Of a stretch of 35,273 bases of DNA, positions 17,119 to 24,935 are shown in pieces. This stretch comes from a bacterium (lineage in GTDB: Bacteria; Planctomycetota; UBA11346), in assembly GCA_020049615.1 (NCBI GenBank), contig JAIFKN010000299.1, positions 1 to 35,273 on the forward strand. Direction: 5' to 3'. The stretch's first letter is position 1. Each line of letters starts with the position of its first letter. The translations under genes and the position numbers were made by a program. Under the pieces are notes generated by a model that was not told the origin of the DNA, did not search any database, and saw nothing but the letters and a program-made list of their open reading frames with translations.

Positions 17119-17726
17119 GCCGCACCTCCCGGGACCAGGCAGGCGAGGCCGCCGTGCTCGCGCAGGCGGTTGATCGCGGTGTGCAGCAGGACGCCGACGT
17201 GGGTGGCGGTCTTGTCGAGGCGGGCGGCGATGTCCTGGTAGGACAGGCCGTCACGGTAGCGCAGGGTCACCGCGGCGCGCTCCAGCGGCGGCAGGGCGCG
17301 CACCGCGGCCCATACCCGGTCGGCGCCCTCGGCGGCGGCGAGCGGCTGGGCCGGATCGGCCGGCTGGGCCGGCGGGTCGACCTCCTGGGCATCGAGGTGG
17401 CGACGGTAGGCGCGGGCGCGCAGCTGGTCGAGGCAGTGGTTGCGGACCACGGTGCACAGCCAGCCGCCCAGGCTGCGGTGCTTGACGGCGTTGGCGGCCA
17501 GCCGCTCGCGGTCGCGGCACATGGCCATGAACGCCTCCTGGGCGGCGTCCTGGGCCGCCTGGGCGTCGCCGAGCAGGGCGTGGGCCACGCGCAGCAGGTC
17601 GCGCTGGTGGCGGGCGATCAGTTCCGATGCAGCCTCCATGTCATGCCTCCGGGCGAACCTGTTCAGCAACTCGGCGTCCGGCACGGGCTCGGCTGCTACG
17701 GCTGAAGGTGGCACAGGTTCTTCCAC
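17115..17726 (-). CDS. ECF-type RNA polymerase sigma factor
   Basis: 203 aa from GTG 17726; the next in-frame ATG would remove part of region 2, so I kept the longer form. Region 2 is at about 33-75 (LIARHQRDLLRVAHALLG, DAAQEAFMAMCRD) and region 4 at about 140-195 (ALPPLERAAVTLRYRDGLSY with a helix-turn-helix DIAARLDKTATHVGVLL). The linker is short, with no region 1 or 3, as is standard for the ECF class. Its stop overlaps the start of the anti-sigma/VWA fusion gene, so the two are co-translated. The giant envelope genes follow on the same strand and are the natural regulon candidates. A divergent hybrid-kinase gene starts 187 bp away. Confidence 0.92.
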   Translation of the reverse strand: MEEPVPPSAVAAEPVPDAELLNRFARRHDMEAASELIARHQRDLLRVAHALLGDAQAAQDAAQEAFMAMCRDRERLAANAVKHRSLGGWLCTVVRNHCLDQLRARAYRRHLDAQEVDPPAQPADPAQPLAAAEGADRVWAAVRALPPLERAAVTLRYRDGLSYQDIAARLDKTATHVGVLLHTAINRLREHGGLACLVPGGAA

Positions 17727-17913
17727 AGAGGTTCCAACGGATGAGGTTGCAGGTTCTTAGCCACGGGTTGATGGGCGTCCATCCCTGGCTGGAGACAGCG
17801 TGCTGCGTCCCGAGCCGGATGGGTAACCTGCCCGTAACGTCTGCGGTCAGCCAGGATTCCTCAAGCCGGCGAGTACCGCTTGGTCCGAGGCCGAGCGGCA
17901 GCATGATGAAGCA
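17727..17913. promoter_or_regulatory. Divergent intergenic region between sigma operon and hybrid kinase
   Basis: 187 bp separating two divergent transcription units, so both promoters should be here. On the minus strand GGAACC lies about a dozen bases before the sigma GTG, and GAACCT lies further upstream. These resemble ECF -35 elements, but I find no convincing -10 at the right distance. No hairpin with a T-run was seen. Confidence 0.4.
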
Positions 17914-20505
17914 ATGCCCTGGCGGACGCTCGCCGTCATCCTGCTGGCGTCATCGCTCTTCGCCGCCGAAACGGGCCGGCAGCAGGTCCTCTGCCTGCAT
18001 TCCTACCATCCCGCGGACTGGACCGATGCGATCATGCGCGGGTACCGCGAGGTGCTGGGGGCGCGCAGCGATCTCGACCTGACGGTCGAGTACATGGACA
18101 CCAAGCGGCGCGAAGACCCCGCCTATCTCGACCTGCTGGCCGGGATCTACAAGGCGAAGTACGCCGCGGTCAGGTTCGACCTCATCCTGACCTCGGACGA
18201 CAACGCCTACACCTTCGCGCTGCAGCATCGCCAGGAGCTGTTCTCCGATGCACCGGTGGTGTTCTGCGGGGTCAACCGCTGGCAGGCCATCGCCGCCGCC
18301 CGCCCGGCGGGCGTCACCGGGGTCGCCGAACAGGTCGACTGGGGCGAGACCCTGGCGGTGGCGCGCCGGGCCCGGCCGGCGGCCCGCGCCATCCATGTCA
18401 TCTGCGACGGCACCGAGACCGCCGGGAGGAATCTCGCCGAGCTGCGCAAGGCCGCCAGCGGTCTGCCGCTCGAGCTGACCGAGGGCCTCGACCTGCGCCG
18501 GCTGACCGCGCATCTCGCCGGACTGCCCAAGGAGGACTTCGCGATCTTCATCGCCTATTGGCGCGAACCCGACGGCCGCGCGGTGTCGCCGGACGAACTG
18601 GCCACCTCCCTGCAGGGCAGCTCGGCCCCGGTGTTCGGACGTTCGGAATGGGCGATCGGCCGGGGCCAGGTCGGCGGACTGTGCGTCAGCGGCGTGCGTC
18701 AGGGGCGCACCGCAGCCGGCCTGGGCCTGGCGGTGCTCACCGGCACCCGGGTCGACGATCTGCCCCTCGTCACCGACAGCCCCAACGTCGCGCTGTTCGA
18801 CTGGCTGGAACTCGGCCACCACGGCATCGATCCGGCCATCCTGCCGGCCGGTGCCGAGATCATCAACCGCCCCGACCCCCTCCTGCGCATCCCCCGGCCG
18901 ATCGCGGCCATGGCGCTGGCCTGCCTGGTGCTGCTGGTGGCGCTGGTCGCGGTCCTGGTGGGGTTGATGCGGGTGCGTCGGCGCGCCCAGGCGAGCACGG
19001 CCGCAGCCGCGGCCAATCTGCGCACCATCCTCCATTCGATGGGCGATGGCGTCATCGCCACCGATGCCGACGGACGGGTGACCGCCCTCAATCCGGTCGC
19101 CGAGCGGCTGACCGGCTGGCTGCAGGCCGAGGCGGCAGGCAAACCGATCGAGGAGATATTCCGCCTGGTCAGCGGCGCGGAACGCCTGCCCCTGGAGGTG
19201 CCGGTCAGACCGGCCATGCGCACCGGCACGGCCCAGCACCTGAGCAACCACGCCATGCTGCTGGCCCGCGACGGAACCGAACGGCACATCGCCGACAGCG
19301 GCGCGCCGATGCGCGATCCGGCGGGCCGCACGGTCGGATCGGTGCTGGTGTTCCGCGACGTCAGCGAGCGGTACGCCCTGGAAGAGCGGCTGCGCCGGGC
19401 CCAGACCATGGAGGCGCTCGGCCGCATGGCCGGCGGGATCGCCCACGATTTCAACAACCAGCTCACCGCCATCCTCGGCGGAATCCAGTTGCTGCAAAAA
19501 CGCTGCCGCACCCAGCCTGAAACGATGACGCTCGCCGCCATCATCGAAAACGCAGCCGAGCGCGCCGCGGAGCTTACCGGCAAGCTGCTGACCCTGGCCC
19601 GTAGCCGGCCGACGCGGACTGGCGCCTGCGATCTCCACCGCTGCATGGAGGCCGCCACAGCCCTGCTCCGCCATACGCTCAACCGGAATATCGTCTTGGA
19701 GGTGGAGTTCTCGGCCCGACGGGCCTGGATTCCGGGCGATCAGGGGTCGATGGAGAACGCACTGATCAACCTCTGCCTCAACGCCCGCGACGCCATGCCC
19801 GATGGGGGGCGTCTGCGCTTCGCCAGCGGCGATCTCGACCAGCCGCCGCCAGGCTACCCGCCGCGGGCCGAGGGGTGGCTGCGCCTGACCGTCACCGACA
19901 CCGGACAGGGGATGGATGCCGGCACCCTGCGACGCGTCTTCGAACCCTTCTTCACCACCAAGCCAGCAGGCAAGGGCACCGGCCTCGGTCTGTCGATGGT
20001 CTATGCCACCATCACCGAACTCGGCGGTCTGGTGCGTATCGAGTCCAGCCCAGGTCAGGGCACCAGCGTGATCCTCGATCTGCCTCGCTGCCAGGCTCCT
20101 GCCGAATCCACCAGCCCAGCGTCCACCAATTCCCCTCCGGATGTCACCTGCGTGCTGGTGGTCGACGATGAATCCACCGCTCTGACCATCGCCAAGGAGA
20201 CCCTGGAGGCGGAAGGCCACACCGTGCTGACCGCCGTCGATGGTGCCGATGGCGTCGCCGTCTTCGCCCGTGAGCAGGCTCGCATCCGCGTCGTGGTGCT
20301 CGACATGATCATGCCGCGCCAGGATGGCCGCGCCTGCCTGGCAGGGATCCGCGCCATTCGACCTGATGTGCCGGCCATTCTGGTCAGCGGCTTCATCGGC
20401 GACCCGCAGGCGGCAGAGGGGTTCGACGAGGTCCTGGCCAAGCCATACCGCCTCGAAGCCCTGCACCAGGCCGTGCAACGCCTGCTGGTCCGCCACCGCG
20501 GATGA
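17914..20505 (+). CDS. Membrane hybrid histidine kinase with periplasmic substrate-binding-like sensor
   Basis: 863 aa starting [19 protein letters not shown], an uncleaved or cleaved export signal. Residues about 22-320 resemble the ABC-transporter substrate-binding family used as sensor ([40 protein letters not shown]). A membrane helix at about 329-352 ([19 protein letters not shown]) is followed by basic residues. A PAS domain spans about 368-485. HisKA has H511 ([17 protein letters not shown]). HATPase has the N box ([15 protein letters not shown], about 617), DTGQGMD (about 662) and [13 protein letters not shown] (about 686). A C-terminal receiver runs from about 744, with VVDDES, phosphoacceptor D797 and K in AKPYR. 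It should sense a small periplasmic ligand and phosphorylate its own receiver; no separate output regulator is adjacent. Its stop overlaps the next gene as ATGA. Confidence 0.92.
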   Translation: MPWRTLAVILLASSLFAAETGRQQVLCLHSYHPADWTDAIMRGYREVLGARSDLDLTVEYMDTKRREDPAYLDLLAGIYKAKYAAVRFDLILTSDDNAYTFALQHRQELFSDAPVVFCGVNRWQAIAAARPAGVTGVAEQVDWGETLAVARRARPAARAIHVICDGTETAGRNLAELRKAASGLPLELTEGLDLRRLTAHLAGLPKEDFAIFIAYWREPDGRAVSPDELATSLQGSSAPVFGRSEWAIGRGQVGGLCVSGVRQGRTAAGLGLAVLTGTRVDDLPLVTDSPNVALFDWLELGHHGIDPAILPAGAEIINRPDPLLRIPRPIAAMALACLVLLVALVAVLVGLMRVRRRAQASTAAAAANLRTILHSMGDGVIATDADGRVTALNPVAERLTGWLQAEAAGKPIEEIFRLVSGAERLPLEVPVRPAMRTGTAQHLSNHAMLLARDGTERHIADSGAPMRDPAGRTVGSVLVFRDVSERYALEERLRRAQTMEALGRMAGGIAHDFNNQLTAILGGIQLLQKRCRTQPETMTLAAIIENAAERAAELTGKLLTLARSRPTRTGACDLHRCMEAATALLRHTLNRNIVLEVEFSARRAWIPGDQGSMENALINLCLNARDAMPDGGRLRFASGDLDQPPPGYPPRAEGWLRLTVTDTGQGMDAGTLRRVFEPFFTTKPAGKGTGLGLSMVYATITELGGLVRIESSPGQGTSVILDLPRCQAPAESTSPASTNSPPDVTCVLVVDDESTALTIAKETLEAEGHTVLTAVDGADGVAVFAREQARIRVVVLDMIMPRQDGRACLAGIRAIRPDVPAILVSGFIGDPQAAEGFDEVLAKPYRLEALHQAVQRLLVRHRG

Positions 20506-21968
20506 CTGCCGCGGCTGTCATGCTACCTTCGCAGTCCATGTCACCCGCCCTGCATCGCCTCGCCGGCCTCGCCGTCGCGGGGAGCCTGCTTGCCGCGGCC
20601 GAACTGGCCCCGTCGGCCGACCTCGGGGGCCTGCCGGACGTCGCCCCGCGCACCTGGTTCCTGTTCAACATCGCGCCGGACGACAAGGCGGTGGCGGCGC
20701 AGGTGCCGCGCCGCCGCGAGATCGCGATCGGGGCGGCCAGGCAGGTCGATGCCGAGCGCGGTCTCGGGGTGCACGTCGAAGGCGTGTGGTCGCCGGTGCG
20801 CGCCCCGCGCGAGGACCCGGCGGTCCGGGTCGACGAGATCCTGCTCGGCGTCGGCGGCAACCTCGAGCGGCCCGGCGAGCGCTTCGCCTGGCGCCTGGCC
20901 GTAACCGGCGGCCTGCGCATCCTCACCGATCTGCATACCGCCGAGCTGGATCGCGGCGAGCACCGCATCCTGCGCGGCGGTACCTATCAGAACGAGGGCG
21001 AGGAGGAGGATCCGGACACCATCGATCCCCTGCTGACCGCGCATGGGACCGGCCTGGCGCGGCTGACCGACAGCGACCCGCTGCGCGAGGCGCCGATCGA
21101 CCTCGTCGTCGATGCCCGGGCGACGCGCGTGCTGCCGTTCGACGGCGATGGTGAGGCCGACCTCGACCTGCGCTTCGAGACCCTGGTCGTGCTGCCGTCG
21201 CGCACCACGCTCAGCTGGTTCGGCCTGACCTGGCAGCGTCTGGCGCAGCCGACCGGCGATTCGCGCGCCCTGGCGGCGATCAACGACCAGGAATGCGGCT
21301 GGTGGTTCGCCAGCGGCGGTGCGTTGCGGGTCGGTGCGCACGGCGACTGGCTGGTCGAGGTCGGCTCGTCGATCGACCTCGCCTCGGGCATCGCCGTCGG
21401 CACCTTCGGCGTCGAGCGCACCGGCGATCCGCCGCGCGCCCCGGCCGACGGCACCAGCAGCCTCGAACTGGTCATCCTGCGCGGGGCGAACGGAACCTCG
21501 GCCGGCATCGCCTCGGGGGACCAATTGCGGAAATACGGCTCGGCCGAGCTGCGCAGCGAGATCCGCACCCTGGTCGGCGACCGCAGCGAGCCGGAGGGCG
21601 CGACCACGGCCGACGCCCTGCGCCTCGACGCCCTGCTGCGCGGGCAGCTGGCCTTCGACCTGACCCCGCTGGTCAGGCTCGGGCCGGAGGCGGCCTTCGG
21701 CCTCGGCCTGCGCCGCGACGCGGTCGAGTTCCCCGACCGCACCTTCGCCGCCGCCAACCGCGTGGAGCTGACCGGCGACATCGGAGTGACCGGCCGCGTC
21801 TCGACCGCGTGGAAGGACGGCATCGCCTCGCTCGGCGCCTCGCTCGGCTGGTCGTGGTGGCAGTCGCTGGGCGGCGACGAGGCGATCACTGCGCAGGGCC
21901 GGTCGATCGACCTCGAGTCCTCCGGCGGTGGCATGATCCTGCGCTTCGGCCTGCTGGCGACGTTCTGA
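20502..21968 (+). CDS. Exported protein, possible outer-membrane beta-barrel
   Basis: 488 aa if it starts at ATG 20502, coupled to the kinase stop as ATGA. A start at 20538 gives the neater signal peptide MSPALHRLAGLAVAGSLL and 476 aa. The mature part has many alternating strands, charged turns (GGTYQNEGEEEDPD), repeated Trp/Phe-Gly motifs and a final stretch GGGMILRFGLLATF. The last residue is phenylalanine, as expected for proteins inserted by the BAM complex. I do not recognise a family. Translational coupling to the hybrid kinase suggests it could supply, pass or report the ligand that the kinase senses; that is inference. A periplasmic beta-sandwich protein is the alternative. Confidence 0.65.
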   Translation: MTAAAVMLPSQSMSPALHRLAGLAVAGSLLAAAELAPSADLGGLPDVAPRTWFLFNIAPDDKAVAAQVPRRREIAIGAARQVDAERGLGVHVEGVWSPVRAPREDPAVRVDEILLGVGGNLERPGERFAWRLAVTGGLRILTDLHTAELDRGEHRILRGGTYQNEGEEEDPDTIDPLLTAHGTGLARLTDSDPLREAPIDLVVDARATRVLPFDGDGEADLDLRFETLVVLPSRTTLSWFGLTWQRLAQPTGDSRALAAINDQECGWWFASGGALRVGAHGDWLVEVGSSIDLASGIAVGTFGVERTGDPPRAPADGTSSLELVILRGANGTSAGIASGDQLRKYGSAELRSEIRTLVGDRSEPEGATTADALRLDALLRGQLAFDLTPLVRLGPEAAFGLGLRRDAVEFPDRTFAAANRVELTGDIGVTGRVSTAWKDGIASLGASLGWSWWQSLGGDEAITAQGRSIDLESSGGGMILRFGLLATF

Positions 21969-22120
21969 CAGGGTCAGCCAAAATGGCGTGGAGAGTGCGG
22001 AGTTGATCCGCACGCCGAGGGCGACGTACGCGGCTGGCCGCCTCCGATCGTGCGTCAGCCGGCAAGAGGGCAGGGCCGGTGCCGACATTGAGCACGCCCT
22101 TCTGCAGCAACGATGATGAT

Positions 22121-23803
22121 ATGCGCCTCGACCTGAGCCGATCACCCTTCTCCTGTGCCGGCTCGTGGATGAGCCTGGCGCTGCCGCCCGCGCGTTTCCA
22201 GCCGTGCGGGCCCGGCCTCTATCTGCGTTCGCATCACTCCCGACCGCTCGCCCCTCGAGAGATCGCCCTGATCGAACTGGTGCGCGACGGCACCGCCATG
22301 TCCAGTGAGATCGTCGCCAGCCCAGGTGAACTGGTGCTGCGCGCAGATGGCGCCAGTGCGCGCTTCGCCTTCGCCGGCCCCGATGACCTGGTGGTCGAGG
22401 TGCAGGGCGCCGACCTGCGGCTGTGCGCCTGCTTTGGCGGCACGCTCGACCGCCGCGATGCTGGCCACTTCTCGGCCTTCCGCGAGGCCGCCGATCGCGT
22501 GACGTTCAATGCCCGGCCCGCATTGCGGCGCTTCGCCATAGAGACCTGGGGTGGCGCCGTGCATTTGGATGCGCCCTGGGATGGTGAAGTCTCGTCCAGG
22601 GCGGTCGCGACCCTGGCCGCCGGCAGCCACGCCCGCATCCACGAGTACTGGTCCACCTGGACACCCCTCGCTCCGGTGGGTGTGGCCGAGGTCGCGGCCA
22701 AGCGGACGGCCGAGTTCGCCGCGTTCGCGGCCGCCTGGCCGGATGCTCCGGCCGAACGCCTCGCCGCCTGGACGTTGTGGTCGTGCACCATGCGGCCGTG
22801 CGGGCTGCTGCGCCGCCGCAGCGTATTCATGTCGCTCAACTGGATGGATCAGGTGTGGAGCTGGGACAACCTCTTCAACGCCGTCGCCCTGGCCGACGCG
22901 GACGAAACGCTGGCCTACGACCAGATCATGCTCCTGGCCGACCTGCAGGACGAGCACGGCGCCTATCCTGACGGCTTCAACGACGGATTCCTGCACTTCA
23001 ACTACAACAAGCCGCCGGTACAAGGCGTGCTGTTCGACCTGCTTGCCCGGCGGCGGCCCGGATTCTGGACGGTGCAGCGGCGGCGGCCCGTGCACGACAG
23101 CGTTGCCAGCTTCGTGCGCTGGTGGCTCGACCATCGCGCCGACCCGACCACCGGCCTATGCTTCTACTTGCACGGCAATGACAGTGGCTGGGACAACGGC
23201 ACCCTGCTGCGCGAGGGCGCGCCGCTGGTCGCGCCTGATCTCAACGCTTTCCTGGTGCGCTGCTGCGACTGGCTGGCCGCTGGCGCCGAACTGGCCGGCC
23301 GCGAGCACGAGGCGTCAGGGTGGCGCGCCGATGGTGCACGCCTGACCGATCGGCTGCGCGCCGTGCTGTGGACCGGCAGCGAGTTCGCCGGCCTTCACCT
23401 GCCCAGCGGCCGGCTGGTCTGTTCCTCCAGTCTCGTCGCCGCGATGCCGGGCCTGCTCGGCAGCCGGCTGGATACCGCGCAGCGCGCCTTCGTGCGCCGG
23501 CGTGCCGAGGCCTGTCTCACCACGCATGGCCTGGCGAGCGAGGCACCGGACAGCCCCCTCTATGTCGCGGACGGCTATTGGCGCGGCCCGGTGTGGGGCC
23601 CAAGCACCCTGCTGGCGGTGCTGGCGCTGGAGGAGTCCGGGGCCGGCGACCTCGCCGCTGAAGTCGTACGCCGCTACCGCGCGCTATGCGCACGCAGCGG
23701 CTTCGCCGAGAACTTCGACGCCCTGGGCGGCACCCCGCTGCGCGACCCGGCCTACACCTGGACCGCCAGCACCTTCCTGGCACTCGCGCCGGCAGCCGAG
23801 TGA
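22121..23803 (+). CDS. MGH1/GH63-like glycoside hydrolase
   Basis: 560 aa from ATG 22121 (MRLDLSRSPFSCAGSWM); a GTG at 22079 is possible, and neither has a strong ribosome binding site. An N-terminal beta domain (about 1-190) is followed by an (alpha/alpha)6-type catalytic domain with the landmarks of the GH63 / mannosylglycerate-hydrolase-like group: WSWDNLFNAVAL near 245, NDSGWDNG with putative acid D358, YWRGPVWGPS near 485, and FAENFDALGG with putative base E530. There is no signal peptide, so it should act in the cytoplasm on an alpha-linked glycoside such as glucosylglycerate, mannosylglycerate or a short oligosaccharide. The exact substrate cannot be read from sequence. It is followed after 8 bp by an alpha/beta hydrolase on the same strand. 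Confidence 0.8.
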   Translation: MRLDLSRSPFSCAGSWMSLALPPARFQPCGPGLYLRSHHSRPLAPREIALIELVRDGTAMSSEIVASPGELVLRADGASARFAFAGPDDLVVEVQGADLRLCACFGGTLDRRDAGHFSAFREAADRVTFNARPALRRFAIETWGGAVHLDAPWDGEVSSRAVATLAAGSHARIHEYWSTWTPLAPVGVAEVAAKRTAEFAAFAAAWPDAPAERLAAWTLWSCTMRPCGLLRRRSVFMSLNWMDQVWSWDNLFNAVALADADETLAYDQIMLLADLQDEHGAYPDGFNDGFLHFNYNKPPVQGVLFDLLARRRPGFWTVQRRRPVHDSVASFVRWWLDHRADPTTGLCFYLHGNDSGWDNGTLLREGAPLVAPDLNAFLVRCCDWLAAGAELAGREHEASGWRADGARLTDRLRAVLWTGSEFAGLHLPSGRLVCSSSLVAAMPGLLGSRLDTAQRAFVRRRAEACLTTHGLASEAPDSPLYVADGYWRGPVWGPSTLLAVLALEESGAGDLAAEVVRRYRALCARSGFAENFDALGGTPLRDPAYTWTASTFLALAPAAE

Positions 23804-23811
23804 AGAGACGG

Positions 23812-24600
23812 ATGGAACCAGTGCACAGCACCCGCCGCACCGTCCGCACCGCCCATGGCCCCGACCTGTCCGTGGTGGAATGGGCGTCCGACTCTGGGGC
23901 CCCAACGCTGGTCTGCCTGCACGGTCACTTCGGCCAGGGCTGGATCTACCGCATCCTGGCCGAGGCCCTGTCGCAGCGCTGGCGGGTGATCGGCCTCGAT
24001 CAGCGCGGGCACGGCTTCAGCGGCCATGCCGCGACCTACACCCGCGACGACTACCACCGCGACCTGCTGGCGGTGTTCGACGCGTGCACCATCCCCCAGG
24101 CGGTGGTGCTGGGCTCGAGCCTGGGCGGGGTCAACGCCTACCAGTTCGCCGCCCGGCAGCCGCAGCGGGTACGCGCCCTGGTCATCGAGGATATCGGCGC
24201 GGTGTGCCAGGACGACCTCTCGTGGTGCCTGTCGTGGCCGGCGCGCTTCCCCTCCCTGCAAGCCATGCAGACGGCGATCCACAGCTACTTCTGCGAAAGC
24301 GCGGTGCAGCGCGATGATGGCTGGGACGTCCGCTTCGATCGCCCGGGCATGGTGCGTTCGGGTCAGGCGCTCAACGGCGACTGGTGGGCCGACTGGCTGG
24401 GCAGCACCTGCCCAGCCCTCCTGCTGCGTGGCGGCGCGTCGAACATCCTCGCCGCCGAACTGGCCGAGCAGATGGTGGCGCGCCGGCCGGGTACGCTGTT
24501 GCAGACCTTCCCCGGCATCGGCCACAACATCAACGAAGGCGACCCGCAGGGCTTCGTCGCGGCGGTGACCGGCTTCCTCGCCGGCCTGCCAGCGTGCTGA
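23812..24600 (+). CDS. Alpha/beta hydrolase
   Basis: 262 aa from ATG 23812, eight bases after the preceding stop with a purine-rich leader. It shows the classic fold: the oxyanion-side HG motif (LVCLHGHFGQGW), DQRGHGFSGH, nucleophile elbow GSSLGG (S103) and C-terminal catalytic His H238 (GIGHNINEGDP). Where an acid is usual after strand 6, the sequence reads LLLRGGASNILAAE, with no Asp at the common position. The triad may use another acid or be weakened. No signal peptide, so cytoplasmic. Ester or amide substrate unknown. Its tight spacing with the glycoside hydrolase suggests a joint role, for instance on an acylated sugar, but this is only context. Confidence 0.85.
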   Translation: MEPVHSTRRTVRTAHGPDLSVVEWASDSGAPTLVCLHGHFGQGWIYRILAEALSQRWRVIGLDQRGHGFSGHAATYTRDDYHRDLLAVFDACTIPQAVVLGSSLGGVNAYQFAARQPQRVRALVIEDIGAVCQDDLSWCLSWPARFPSLQAMQTAIHSYFCESAVQRDDGWDVRFDRPGMVRSGQALNGDWWADWLGSTCPALLLRGGASNILAAELAEQMVARRPGTLLQTFPGIGHNINEGDPQGFVAAVTGFLAGLPAC

Positions 24601-24935
24601 CGCCGACCCTCAGCCCGCTGCTCATCTTCGCCGCCGGCTGGGTGGCGAGACGCTGGGGTGTCGGCGGCTGGCGGCTGCCCTGGCCATCGGCTGACGTGGC
24701 GAACGTGGCGCCTTTCCGTCCTTGGCCCATGGGCCGACTTGTCGACCAGAAAGCGAATCCTCCGTATTGGCGCGTCTGCAGACGGGGTTCGCGGTTGGCA
24801 GGCAAGCCCCGATCGCCAACCGCGAACTCTGCGCGGCGTCCAGGCAGGTTGCTTTCACGAAATCGAAATCAGCCTGTGGGCAATCGCAATCGCTGGACAG
24901 TCACAGCCCCCTCCACTGATCGTACTCCTCTACAC
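24601..24935. other. Intergenic region without a supported gene
   Basis: 335 bp. It holds a 13-bp inverted repeat (24787-24799 / 24815-24827) and, further down, short iterations (GAAATCGAAATC near 24859, then GCAATCGCAATCGC near 24880) just before the next gene. Base composition is less GC-rich in its second half, which fits a promoter region. No credible coding sequence was seen. Confidence 0.5.
24787..24827 (+). terminator. Hairpin, possible transcription terminator or operator
   Basis: GTTCGCGGTTGGC (24787-24799) pairs perfectly with GCCAACCGCGAAC (24815-24827) around a 15-nt loop. It is not followed by a run of T, so a Rho-independent terminator is not certain. It sits between two gene groups on the same strand, 187 bp after the hydrolase stop. 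Confidence 0.45.

Noticed and set aside
17715..17745. CCACAGAGGTT near the sigma start as a third repeat copy
   Set aside because: Only about nine bases match and no inverted partner was found.
17727..17760. Autoregulatory ECF promoter upstream of the sigma gene
   Set aside because: GGAACC/GAACCT are present, but no -10 at acceptable distance; too weak to call as a promoter site.
17950..20496. Long minus-strand open frame opposite the hybrid kinase
   Set aside because: The plus strand carries all kinase boxes; the minus frame has none.
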